The translations under genes and the position numbers were made by a program. Under the pieces are notes generated by a model that was given only the letters and a program-made list of their open reading frames with translations, made no database searches and was not told where the DNA came from. Shown piece after piece: positions 20,267 through 29,170 of a stretch of DNA of 64,000 nucleotides (the first letter of the stretch is position 1; each line of letters starts with the position of its first letter). The DNA is taken from the NCBI RefSeq assembly GCF_010977555.1, contig NZ_CP048815.1, positions 3,216,501 through 3,280,500 of the forward strand, read 5' to 3'. Origin of the DNA: Caulobacter rhizosphaerae (GTDB lineage Bacteria; Pseudomonadota; Alphaproteobacteria; Caulobacterales; Caulobacteraceae).

Positions 20267-21934
20267 ATGACGTGGCTCAACCCCTCCTCCGTGACGCGCG
20301 GCGTGAGATCCCTGCATTGGATCGTCGGCGCGACCATCGTCCTGGTCGCCGTCTCGGTGCTGGGCAGCATCGCCCTGATGCTGTTCGCGGCCCAGTCGCT
20401 GGACCGCCTGGAGAGCCAGGACGAGCGTGAGCTGGTCCAGCGCACGGTGCAGCGCGACCTGCAGCGCATGGCCCGCGAGCTGACCTCGGCGACGGTCTGG
20501 GACGACGCCGCCAAGGCCATGGGCCCGCCGGTCGACATGGCCTGGGCCGACGTCAATTTCGGCGAGTACTATCACCAGTATTTCCAGCATGACCTGACCT
20601 TCGTGGTCCGCGACGGCCAAGTGATCTACGGCTCGCTGGCCGGCGCCCGGGTGTCGGCCAGCGCCCTGGGCGCGCTGCCGGGCGACGCCGCGCCGTTGGT
20701 CAATCGCGTCCTCGCCAAGGCCACGGCCGCGCACCGGGCCGAGCGTTTCAGCCTCGAGGGCTCCACCACCGACTCGGGCCTGGTGCGTTCGGGCGACGAG
20801 ATCTACCTGGTGGTCGCCGCCGACGTGATCGCCGAGACCGCGCCGCTGGCGGCGCGACAGCAGGCGACCTCCCCCTCGATCGCGGTCACCGTCCGCCGGG
20901 TCAGCACGGCCTATACCCGCGGCCTGCAGAAGGACCTGGGCATCGACGGCCTCGTCCTGGTCGCCGAAAGCAAGTCCAGCGACCACAGCGTGCCGTTGCA
21001 CGACATCAACGGCCAGCCGATCGGCGGCTTCGCCTGGCCGGCGCGCGATCCGGGCATGTCGCTGCTCAAGGCCGGAGCCCCCTGGATCGCCCTGGTGTTC
21101 GCGGCCCTGTTCGTCGCCGCCTTCATCCTGTTCCTGCGCGTCACCGACGCCCTGAACAAGCTGGCCGCCGGCCGCCGCGCCCTGATCGCGGCCAAGGAGG
21201 AAGCCGAGGCCGCCAACGCCGCCAAGACCCAGTTCCTGGCCAATATGAGCCACGAGATCCGCACGCCGCTGAACGGCGTGCTGGGCATGACCCAGATCAT
21301 GCAGGCCGAGCCGCTGCCGGACCGCCAGCGCGAGCGGCTGGACGTGATCCACCACTCCGGCCAGGCGCTGCTGGCCCTGCTGAACGACATCCTGGACATG
21401 GCGCGGCTGGAGGCCGGCGGCGTCCGGCTGCGGGCCGAGCCCTTCGACCTGACGATGCTGGTAGAGTCGACCAGCGCCCTGTTCTCGGGCGCGGCGGCCA
21501 ACAAGGGCATCGCCCTGACCTTCGCGGTGGCGCCGGGCGGCGAGGGCGCCTGGATCGGCGATCCGATCCGCCTGCGCCAGGTGCTGGGCAACCTGGTCGC
21601 CAACGCCGTCAAGTTCACCCATCAGGGCGCGGTGCGGATCGAGGCGAGCCCCTCCGAGACCGGCCTGCGCTTCGAGGTGCGCGACACCGGCGTCGGCATC
21701 GCGCCCGAGCACCGCCCGCGCCTGTTCAAGATCTTCTCGCAGGTCGACGGCTCCTCGACCCGCGCCCACGAGGGCTCGGGCCTGGGCCTGGCGATCAGCC
21801 ATGACGTCGTCGCCCTGATGGGCGGGACGATCGGCGTCGACAGCACGCCCGGCGCCGGCTCGACCTTCCACTTCGACGTCCCGCTGCGCCGGGTGCGCAG
21901 CGAGCGGCCGGCGCTGAGGGTGGTCGGGGGCTAG
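20267..21934 (+). CDS. Membrane sensor histidine kinase with CHASE4-like domain
   Basis: 555 residues. TM1 is at about 18-42, followed by a periplasmic domain of about 220 residues whose opening (DLQRMARELTSATVWDDAAKA) and DVNFGEYYHQYFQHD match CHASE4 domains. TM2 is near 267-288, then HisKA with FLANMSHEIRTPLNGVLGM (His329) and HATPase_c with NLVANAVKFTH, DTGVGI and GSGLGLAIS. There is no receiver domain and no adjacent response regulator, so its partner is encoded elsewhere. It follows the chemoreceptor by 65 bases on the same strand and ends 4 bases from convergent glyS. Confidence 0.9.
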   Translation: MTWLNPSSVTRGVRSLHWIVGATIVLVAVSVLGSIALMLFAAQSLDRLESQDERELVQRTVQRDLQRMARELTSATVWDDAAKAMGPPVDMAWADVNFGEYYHQYFQHDLTFVVRDGQVIYGSLAGARVSASALGALPGDAAPLVNRVLAKATAAHRAERFSLEGSTTDSGLVRSGDEIYLVVAADVIAETAPLAARQQATSPSIAVTVRRVSTAYTRGLQKDLGIDGLVLVAESKSSDHSVPLHDINGQPIGGFAWPARDPGMSLLKAGAPWIALVFAALFVAAFILFLRVTDALNKLAAGRRALIAAKEEAEAANAAKTQFLANMSHEIRTPLNGVLGMTQIMQAEPLPDRQRERLDVIHHSGQALLALLNDILDMARLEAGGVRLRAEPFDLTMLVESTSALFSGAAANKGIALTFAVAPGGEGAWIGDPIRLRQVLGNLVANAVKFTHQGAVRIEASPSETGLRFEVRDTGVGIAPEHRPRLFKIFSQVDGSSTRAHEGSGLGLAISHDVVALMGGTIGVDSTPGAGSTFHFDVPLRRVRSERPALRVVGG

Positions 21935-21938
21935 GCCC

Positions 21939-24032
21939 CTACCCGCCGATCAGCGAGAAGTCGGCGACCTGGCCCATGGCGTCGCGGACGGCGGCCAGGG
22001 TCTTGAGGCGGTTGTCGCGTTCGGCCGGAACCTCGGAATTGACGAACACCCCGTCCAGGAAGGCGTCGACCGGGCCGCGCAGGCCGGCCAACTCGCGCAT
22101 GGCGGCGGTGAAGTCTTCCGCTTCCAGGGCCGAGGCCAGGGGCTTCTCGATCATCCGCAGGGCGTCGTGAAGTTGCACTTCCGGGGCCGAGGCGTCGGGC
22201 AGGATCTCGCGACCGCCCTCGGCTTTCCAGCCCTTCTTCTCCTCGGCCTTGAGGATGTTGCTGGCGCGCTTGTAGCCGGCCAGCAGGTTCTTGCCGTCAT
22301 CGGTGGTGAGGAACCCGTCCAGCGCCTCGACCCGGGCGACGATGCGCACCAGGTCGTCGTCGGCTTTCCCGTTGATGGGCGCGAACACCGCATCGACGAG
22401 GTCGTGACGCTTCCCCTGGTCCTTGAGGGTGACCTTCAGGCGATCGGCGAAGAAATTCAGAAGCCCCAACTGCTCGGCAAGCTGCTCAGCCAAATCCTGC
22501 AAACGACCATTGAGCGGATCGCCGGGATAAGCTGCTCCAAATGCTGCCCTCAGTGGAACGCGCAATGATCCCTCGAGAATCGTCCGGATCACCCCCAACG
22601 CCGCCCGACGCAGCGCATAGGGATCCTTCGACCCCGTAGGCTTCTCATCGATCGCGAAGAAGCCGACCAGCGTGTCCAGCTTGTCCGCCAACGCCACGGC
22701 CACACTGAGCGGCGCGGTCGGGACGGCGTCGGAGGGACCTTGGGGCTTGTAGTGGTCGCGGATGGCGTCGGCGATCTCTGGGTCCAAGCCGGCGGCGCGG
22801 GCGTAGTAGCCGCCCATCAGGCCCTGCAGTTCCGGGAACTCGCCCACCATCTGCGAGGCCAGGTCCGCCTTGGCCAGCCGCGCGGCCTCCTTGGCCTTGG
22901 CGACGTCAGCGCCGACCAGCGGCGCGATCTCGCCGGCCAGGGCGACGATGCGCTCGACCCGCTGCGCCATCGTCCCCAGCTTGGCGTGGAAGGTGACGCC
23001 GTTCAGCTTCTCCAGCCACGGCTCGAAGCCGACCTTGACGTCCTCGTCCCAGAAGAACCGGGCGTCGGACAGGCGCGAAGACAGGACCTTGGCGTTGCCC
23101 GCGGCGATCACCGTCCCGCCGTCGGCCGACTGGACGTTGGCTATGGTGATGAAGTGCGGGGCCAGGCCGCCCGTCGCCGGGTCGCGGACCGCGAAGTACT
23201 TCTGGTGGGTGCGCATCGAGGTGCGGATCACCTCGCCCGGCAGGTCCAGGAAGGCGGGGTCCATGTCGCCCAGCACCGGGGTCGGCCATTCGGCCAGGCC
23301 GGCGACTTCCTCGAGCAGGCCGATGTCTTCGACCAGCTCCAGGTTCCGCGCGAAGCATAAGGTCTTGCAGCCCTCCAGGATGCGCGCCTTGCGCTCCTCG
23401 ACGTCCAGCACCACGAAGTGCTCGGCTAGGCCCTTGGCGTATTCGTCGAAGTCGCGAACCTTGAACGGCTGGCCGCCCCAGCCGTAGCCGACGCGCATGA
23501 AGCGGTGGCCCTCGGTGACGTCGCCGGCCTCGATCCCCTCGATGGTGAACGGCACGACCTCGCGGTCGAACACGCAGAGGATGCGCTTCAGCGGCCGCAC
23601 CCAGCGCAGCTTGCTGGTCCCCCAGGTCATCGACTTGGGCCACGGGAAGCCGCGGATGATCGCCTCGACCATCTCGGCGACGATCTCGGTGGTCGGACGG
23701 CCGGTCTTCTCGATGAACGCCATCCACACGCCGTCGCGCTCGACCAGCTGGTCCTGGGTCAGGCCCGCCTTGCGCAGGAAGCCTTCCATGGCCTGGGGCG
23801 GGGCGCCGACGCGGGGGCCCTTCAGCTCTTCCTTGCGGTCGGCCTGGGCGATGGGCAGCCCCTCGACCACCAGGGTCAGGCGGCGCGGGCCGGCGAAGGT
23901 CTTCAGGGCCTCGGGCAGGAAGCCGGCCGCGGCCAGGTGTTCGCGCGCCATGCGTTCCAGGTCGCGCGCGGCGCCGGCCTGCATGCGGGCGGGGATCTCT
24001 TCGGAGAACAGTTCGAGAAGCAGTTGGGGCAT
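21939..24032 (-). CDS. glyS: Glycine--tRNA ligase beta subunit
   Basis: 697 residues from the ATG at 24032, giving the standard MPQLLLELFSEEIPARM start. It pairs with GlyQ in the alpha2beta2 glycyl-tRNA synthetase used by most bacteria. Visible family segments are RRLTLVVEGLP, FPKSMTWG-like FPWPKSMTWG, RTHQKYFAV, DARFFWDED and the HD-like middle region. The C-terminal anticodon-binding region is intact and the length is typical. It starts 8 bases after the glyQ stop, so the two are cotranscribed. Confidence 0.96.
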   Translation of the reverse strand: MPQLLLELFSEEIPARMQAGAARDLERMAREHLAAAGFLPEALKTFAGPRRLTLVVEGLPIAQADRKEELKGPRVGAPPQAMEGFLRKAGLTQDQLVERDGVWMAFIEKTGRPTTEIVAEMVEAIIRGFPWPKSMTWGTSKLRWVRPLKRILCVFDREVVPFTIEGIEAGDVTEGHRFMRVGYGWGGQPFKVRDFDEYAKGLAEHFVVLDVEERKARILEGCKTLCFARNLELVEDIGLLEEVAGLAEWPTPVLGDMDPAFLDLPGEVIRTSMRTHQKYFAVRDPATGGLAPHFITIANVQSADGGTVIAAGNAKVLSSRLSDARFFWDEDVKVGFEPWLEKLNGVTFHAKLGTMAQRVERIVALAGEIAPLVGADVAKAKEAARLAKADLASQMVGEFPELQGLMGGYYARAAGLDPEIADAIRDHYKPQGPSDAVPTAPLSVAVALADKLDTLVGFFAIDEKPTGSKDPYALRRAALGVIRTILEGSLRVPLRAAFGAAYPGDPLNGRLQDLAEQLAEQLGLLNFFADRLKVTLKDQGKRHDLVDAVFAPINGKADDDLVRIVARVEALDGFLTTDDGKNLLAGYKRASNILKAEEKKGWKAEGGREILPDASAPEVQLHDALRMIEKPLASALEAEDFTAAMRELAGLRGPVDAFLDGVFVNSEVPAERDNRLKTLAAVRDAMGQVADFSLIGG

Positions 24033-24040
24033 GACTTTAC

Positions 24041-24937
24041 TTACGCGGCTTCCTGCTGTTCGACCCAGGCGCTGGCGCACAGCTTGCAGAGGTCGCGGAT
24101 GCGGCCGATGTAGCTGGCGCGCTCGGCCACGGCGATCGCGCCGCGGGCGTTCATCAGGTTGAACAGGTGGCTGGCCTTGAGGACCATGTCGTAGGCGGGC
24201 AGCACCAGGGACTTGCCCTGGTAGGAACGGGCCAGCATCAGCGGCACCTGCTGCTCCATGTCCTCGAACTGGCGCTTGAGCACGGCGACATCATAGCCGT
24301 GGAAGTTGGCCTCGGACTGCTGGCGCTCGTTCTCCAGGAACACGTCGCCATAGGTCAGGTGGCCCAGCGGGGCCTCGGGATCGTTGAACGGCAGGTCGTA
24401 GACGTTGTCGACGCCGAACACGTACATGGCCAGGCGCTCCAGGCCGTAGGTCAGCTCGCCGGCCACCGGCGAGACGTCCAGGCCGCCCACCTGCTGGAAG
24501 TAGGTGTACTGGCTGACCTCCATGCCGTCGCACCAGACTTCCCAGCCCAGGCCCCAGGCCCCGACGGTGGGGTTCTCCCAGTCGTCCTCGACGAAGCGGA
24601 TGTCGTGGGTGCGCAGGTCCAGGCCGATGGCTTCCAGCGACCCCAGATAGAGGTCCTGCATGTTCGGCGGGTTCGGCTTCAGGATCACCTGGTACTGGTA
24701 GTAGTGCTGCAGGCGGTTGGGGTTCTCGCCATAGCGGCCGTCGCCCGGACGGCGCGAGGGCTGGACATAGGCCGCGTTCCAGGGCTTGGGACCCAGGGCG
24801 CGCAGCACCGTGGCCGGGTGCAGGGTCCCCGCCCCCACCTCGACGTCGTGCGGCTGCAGGATCACGCAGCCCTGGGCGCTCCAATAGTCGTGGAGCGTCA
24901 GGATCAGGTCTTGGAAGGACTTGGGTTTGGAAGACAT
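24041..24937 (-). CDS. glyQ: Glycine--tRNA ligase alpha subunit
   Basis: 298 residues from the ATG at 24937, matching the class II catalytic subunit: [17 protein letters not shown] at the start, [49 protein letters not shown] and [13 protein letters not shown]. It forms glycyl-adenylate and charges tRNA-Gly together with GlyS. First gene of the glyQ-glyS operon. A terminator for the preceding gene ends about 20 bases upstream of the start. Confidence 0.97.
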   Translation of the reverse strand: MSSKPKSFQDLILTLHDYWSAQGCVILQPHDVEVGAGTLHPATVLRALGPKPWNAAYVQPSRRPGDGRYGENPNRLQHYYQYQVILKPNPPNMQDLYLGSLEAIGLDLRTHDIRFVEDDWENPTVGAWGLGWEVWCDGMEVSQYTYFQQVGGLDVSPVAGELTYGLERLAMYVFGVDNVYDLPFNDPEAPLGHLTYGDVFLENERQQSEANFHGYDVAVLKRQFEDMEQQVPLMLARSYQGKSLVLPAYDMVLKASHLFNLMNARGAIAVAERASYIGRIRDLCKLCASAWVEQQEAA

Positions 24938-24957
24938 CAGGGTCCGAACAGGGCCAG

Positions 24958-24990
24958 AAAAAAGTCGGCGGACCATAGGGCCCGCCGACT
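24958..24990 (-). terminator. Rho-independent terminator of the small exported protein gene
   Basis: On the minus strand AGTCGGCGG and CCGCCGACT form a nine-base stem followed by six T. It lies about 35 bases past the stop of the gene at 25025 and just before glyQ, insulating the two. Confidence 0.88.
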
Positions 24991-25024
24991 GGCGCTTCAA
25001 GCAATGTTGGACCGCTGGAACGGC

Positions 25025-25423
25025 TTAGTTGCCCTTGGCCGCGGTGCGCTTGCCGGCGTGCGACAGCGGCGCGCCGTAGAGCTTGCGGTTTTCCGGGGTG
25101 TCGGCGACCGGCGGGTTGGAGGTGACGTTGGCGTCGCCGGCCTTCAGGCCCGCCTGCGCCTCGGCCGGCATCGACGAGACGCGGCCGGCGGTGTCGGTGG
25201 CCGTGCCGGTCGGGGCCGCCATTGAGGTGGCCGGGTCGGTCGGCGTCGTCGTGGCCGCGGACGGGTCGGCGGGCAGGGTCTGGTCGGCCGGCGCGGCGGC
25301 GGTCGGATCCGGGTTCACCGGGGCCCCCGTCTCCGGCGTGGCCTGGGGGGCCGTCGATTGGGCCATGGCCGCGCCGGACAGCAGCGCCAGGGCGGCGGCG
25401 GCGGTAACGATACGCACAAGCAT
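25025..25423 (-). CDS. Small exported Pro/Ala/Thr-rich protein of unknown function
   Basis: 132 residues from the ATG at 25423, selected because it begins a clear signal peptide (MLVRIVTAAAALALLSGAAMAQ). The next 65 residues are low-complexity Ala, Pro, Thr and Asp, probably disordered. The last 40 residues are more ordered (NPPVADTPENRKLYGAPLSH) and end in a basic tail. I recognise no family. Likely periplasmic. It has its own terminator and is followed by glyQ. Confidence 0.65.
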   Translation of the reverse strand: MLVRIVTAAAALALLSGAAMAQSTAPQATPETGAPVNPDPTAAAPADQTLPADPSAATTTPTDPATSMAAPTGTATDTAGRVSSMPAEAQAGLKAGDANVTSNPPVADTPENRKLYGAPLSHAGKRTAAKGN

Positions 25424-25507
25424 GGGGCTGATCCTTATCGAGGAATACAGCCACAACAGCGTCTAGGCCTTGGACTCCGTTGCGCGGCTCACGGGGTCGT
25501 GAACGCG

Positions 25508-25858
25508 TTACTTGAAGAACATCACGATCGCCACGCCCACGAAGATGAAGCCGAACCCGACCAGGGTCTTCCAGCTGATCGCCTCGCCCAGGTAGAAAAT
25601 CGAGAACAGCGTGAAGACGACCAGGGTGATCGCCTCCTGGCCGGTCTTCAGCTGGGCGGTCGTGTAGACGCTGTGGCCCAGGCGGTTGGCCGGCACCGCC
25701 AGCAAGTATTCGGGCAAGGCGATCAACCAACTGGTGAAGATGGCGACCAGCATTGTCGTCGCGCGATTCTTCAGGTGTCCGTACCAGGCGAAGGTCATGA
25801 AGACGTTCGACGCAATCAAAAGGCACCAGGGCGCGATTTTCAACCAGACGGAAGGCAT
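25508..25858 (-). CDS. DUF486 (DMT-superfamily-like) membrane protein
   Basis: 116 residues with four predicted transmembrane segments: PWCLLIASNVFMTFAWYG, ATTMLVAIFTSWLIALPEYL, EAITLVVFTLFSIFYLG and TLVGFGFIFVGVAIVMFF. Length and motifs (PANRLGHSVYTTAQLKTGQE) match the DUF486 family, small relatives of EamA/EmrE transporters with no proven substrate. ATG 25858 is preferred over an in-frame TTG ten codons upstream because GGAG lies before it at a tolerable distance and the family starts with WLKIAPWCL-like sequence. Confidence 0.8.
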   Translation of the reverse strand: MPSVWLKIAPWCLLIASNVFMTFAWYGHLKNRATTMLVAIFTSWLIALPEYLLAVPANRLGHSVYTTAQLKTGQEAITLVVFTLFSIFYLGEAISWKTLVGFGFIFVGVAIVMFFK

Positions 25859-26519
<661 letters not shown>

Positions 26520-26545
26520 TCCGTCGGGGAAAAGGGGATACCAAC

Positions 26546-28081
26546 GTGAGATTGAACTTCAAACCGCTGGCCGGGCTGATGCTCGCCGCGACCTTGGCGG
26601 GAGCCCCGCTGGGCGCCGTCGCCTTCGCCCAGGACGCGGCGGCCCCGGCCCCGGCCGCCGCCGCCCCGGCCGCGGCCACGCCCGCCCCCGCCGCGACGCC
26701 CGCCGCCGCTCCGGCTCCCGCCGCCGCGCCGGCGGCCATCGTCGACAAGATGGACAAGGGCGACAACGCCTGGATGCTGGTCTCGTCCCTGCTGGTCCTG
26801 CTGATGATCATCCCGGGCCTGGCCCTGTTCTACGGCGGCCTGGTCCGCTCCAAGAACATGCTGTCGGTGATGATGCAGGTCTCGACCGTCGCCATCATTG
26901 GCATCGTCGCCTGGGTGCTGTGGGGCTACAGCTTCGCCTTCACCGACGGCGGCGGCGCGGACACCTTCGTCGGCGGCCTCAGCCGTCTGTTCCTGAACGG
27001 CGTCACCCCGTCGAGCGTGGTCGCCACGTTCTCGACCGGCGTCGTCATCCCCGAACTGACCTTCATCGTCTTCCAATCGACCTTCGCCGCGATCACCGCC
27101 GCCCTGGTCGTCGGTTCGCTGGTGGAGCGCTTCAAGTTCTCGGCCGCCGTGGTGTTCGCCATCCTGTGGCCCCTGCTCTCCTACTATCCGATCGCCCACA
27201 TGGTGTGGTGGTGGCCGGGTCCTGACGCCATCGCCCTGCACCCGGCCGACCCGATCAAGGCCGGCCTGAGCTGGAGCTTCGGCGCCCTCGACTTCGCTGG
27301 CGGCACAGTGGTGCACATCAACGCCGGCATCGCCGCCCTGGTCGGCGCGATCATCCTGGGCAAGCGCCAGGGCTACGGCAAGGAGCCGATGCCCCCGCAC
27401 TCGCTGACCCTGACCCTGGTCGGCGCCGGCCTGCTGTGGGTGGGCTGGTTCGGCTTCAACGCCGGTTCGAACCTGGAAGCCAACGGCTACGCCTCGCTGG
27501 CGATGATCAACACCTTCGTCGCCACCGCCGCCGCCGGCCTGTCCTGGATCGTCGTCGAGTGGATCACCCGCAAGAAGCCGTCGGCTCTGGGCCTGGCTTC
27601 GGGCATCGTGGCCGGCCTGGTCGCCGTCACCCCCGCCGCCGGTTTCGCCGGCCCGATGGGCGCGCTGATCCTCGGCCTGGTCGTCTCGCCGATCTGCATC
27701 TTCTTCTGCTCGGTCGTGAAGAACGCGCTGAAGTATGATGACAGCCTGGACGCCTTCGGCATCCACGGCATTGGCGGCATCGTCGGCGCCATCGGCACCG
27801 GCCTGCTGGTCAATCCCAAGTGGGGCGGCGCCGGCGTGGTCGACTACGCCAGCTGCGCCAAGGACGGCGACATCTCGACCTGCGACACGGCCGTCTACAG
27901 CCTGGCCACCCAGGTGATGGCCCAGGTCAAGGCCGTCGGCGTGACCATCATCTGGTCGGCCATCGCCTCGGCGATCGTGTTCTTCCTGATCAAGCTGGTG
28001 ATCGGCCTGAAAGCCTCGCCGGAATCCGAGGAAGAAGGCCTGGACATCTCCGAGCACGGCGAACGCGCCTACCACAGCTAA
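26546..28081 (+). CDS. amtB: Ammonium transporter
   Basis: 511 residues from a GTG start preceded by AAAAGGGGA. A signal peptide is followed by an unusual Ala/Pro linker (about residues 33-65), then the Amt fold: DNAWMLVSSLLVLLMIIPGL, ALFYGGLVRSKN, GGTVVHINAGIAALVGA with the pore His, GFNAGSNLEANG, and KYDDSLDAFGIHGIGGIVGA with the second pore His. It conducts ammonium across the inner membrane and is gated by GlnK encoded just before. Ends in the acidic tail ESEEEGLDISEHGE. Confidence 0.96.
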   Translation: MRLNFKPLAGLMLAATLAGAPLGAVAFAQDAAAPAPAAAAPAAATPAPAATPAAAPAPAAAPAAIVDKMDKGDNAWMLVSSLLVLLMIIPGLALFYGGLVRSKNMLSVMMQVSTVAIIGIVAWVLWGYSFAFTDGGGADTFVGGLSRLFLNGVTPSSVVATFSTGVVIPELTFIVFQSTFAAITAALVVGSLVERFKFSAAVVFAILWPLLSYYPIAHMVWWWPGPDAIALHPADPIKAGLSWSFGALDFAGGTVVHINAGIAALVGAIILGKRQGYGKEPMPPHSLTLTLVGAGLLWVGWFGFNAGSNLEANGYASLAMINTFVATAAAGLSWIVVEWITRKKPSALGLASGIVAGLVAVTPAAGFAGPMGALILGLVVSPICIFFCSVVKNALKYDDSLDAFGIHGIGGIVGAIGTGLLVNPKWGGAGVVDYASCAKDGDISTCDTAVYSLATQVMAQVKAVGVTIIWSAIASAIVFFLIKLVIGLKASPESEEEGLDISEHGERAYHS

Positions 28082-28113
28082 GGCTGGGGTCAGGTTCCGT
28101 CCAAAAGGAAGGG

Positions 28114-28143
28114 CCCGGAAGCTTCGGCTTCCGGGTCTTTTTC
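28114..28143 (+). terminator. Rho-independent terminator of glnK-amtB
   Basis: CCCGGAAGC-TTCG-GCTTCCGGG, a nine-base stem with a TTCG tetraloop, runs into TCTTTTTC. It lies about 30 bases past the amtB stop. Confidence 0.95.
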
Positions 28144-28179
28144 TATGGAACGCCATCATCCCGAGCCCAGGAGGCGGCC

Positions 28180-28245
28180 GGGGACATGCTCTCACAGCGG
28201 ACGCCCTGCAAAACGGCCGGCGCGCCGCCATGAGAGCATGTCCCC
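28180..28245. repeat. Inverted repeat of the GGGGACA type, family 3 (copy 1)
   Basis: GGGGACATGCTCTCA at 28180-28194 is matched perfectly by TGAGAGCATGTCCCC at 28231-28245. It lies between convergent amtB and ispE. Related GGGGACACGCC hairpins occur at 60433-60510. Confidence 0.75.
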
Positions 28246-28253
28246 GACTATGT

Positions 28254-29135
28254 CTAGAACGGCCCGCCCAGCCGGCAGCGCTTGACCCACCAGTCGGGCC
28301 GCATCCGTTCGACCCGTTCGGCCAGGCCCTCGGCCTCGATGTCCCCCGCGCACAGGGCGAAGCAGGTGGCGCCGGAGCCGGACATCCGGGCCAGCAGCGT
28401 CTCGGCCTCGCCGGTCAGCAGGTCCAACACCTGGCCGATCCGCGGCTCCAGCGCCACGGCGGGGGCTTGCAGGTCGTTGCGGGTGAAGGCCGCCAGCCAC
28501 GCGCAGACCTCTTCGACGCTGGCCAGCCCGTCCAGCAGCGGAGGCGGGGCCTCGCCCTCGGGCGCCACGGCCGCGTCATAGGCGCGATAGACGGCGCCGG
28601 TCGGCGACGGGACCAGCGGATTGACCAATACGGCGTGCAGCTCCGGCAGGGGCGGCGCGGGCGACAGGCGCTCTCCCCGCCCCTGGGCCATCACCGGCGC
28701 GCCCCACAGGCAGGCCGCGCCGTCCGCGCCCAGGCTCGCGGCGACGGCTTCCAGGTCCGCGTCGGGCAGGTCGGACGCCAGGCCCTGGCGCAGCAGCCTC
28801 AGGACCGCCCCGGCGTCGCTGGAGCCCCCGCCCAGGCCCGCGGCGATCGGCAGGGCCTTGTCGAGAACCAGGCGGAACGGCGGGACCGGCCCGCCCAGCC
28901 GGGCGTGAAGCGCCTGGGTCGCCCGCACGACCAGATTGTCGTCGCCCGACGGAATCTCGCCGCCGAACCGACCCGTCGCCGCGAAGCTGGGCGCGTCGGC
29001 CGCCTGCAGCGTGACCCGGTCGCCGACGTCGGCGAACAGCATCAGGCTGGAGATCGGATGATAGCCCTCGGCGTCGGGTCCGCCGACATGCAGAAACAGA
29101 TTGACCTTGGCCGGGGCGAAGGCGTCGAGGCGCAT
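28254..29135 (-). CDS. ispE: 4-diphosphocytidyl-2-C-methyl-D-erythritol kinase
   Basis: 293 residues, GHMP kinase of the MEP isoprenoid pathway; phosphorylates CDP-methylerythritol at the 2-OH. Landmarks: APAKVNLFLHV with catalytic Lys10, EGYHPISSLM, the glycine-rich ATP loop PIAAGLGGGSSDAGAVLR (about 97-114) and SLGADGAAC, whose Asp138 corresponds to the catalytic Asp of GADVP-type segments in relatives. The C-terminal LARMSGSGATCFAL is the third GHMP motif. It follows the TPR lipoprotein gene by about 35 bases on the same strand. Confidence 0.93.
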   Translation of the reverse strand: MRLDAFAPAKVNLFLHVGGPDAEGYHPISSLMLFADVGDRVTLQAADAPSFAATGRFGGEIPSGDDNLVVRATQALHARLGGPVPPFRLVLDKALPIAAGLGGGSSDAGAVLRLLRQGLASDLPDADLEAVAASLGADGAACLWGAPVMAQGRGERLSPAPPLPELHAVLVNPLVPSPTGAVYRAYDAAVAPEGEAPPPLLDGLASVEEVCAWLAAFTRNDLQAPAVALEPRIGQVLDLLTGEAETLLARMSGSGATCFALCAGDIEAEGLAERVERMRPDWWVKRCRLGGPF

Positions 29136-29170
29136 GGCTTACCCTTGCAGGGAGATTAGACTGGAGAGCC

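Noticed and set aside
26640..26745. CRISPR-like or tandem DNA repeat in the amtB 5' region
   Set aside because: It is codon-level Ala/Pro low complexity inside a gene; no spaced identical repeats and no cas genes occur in the window.
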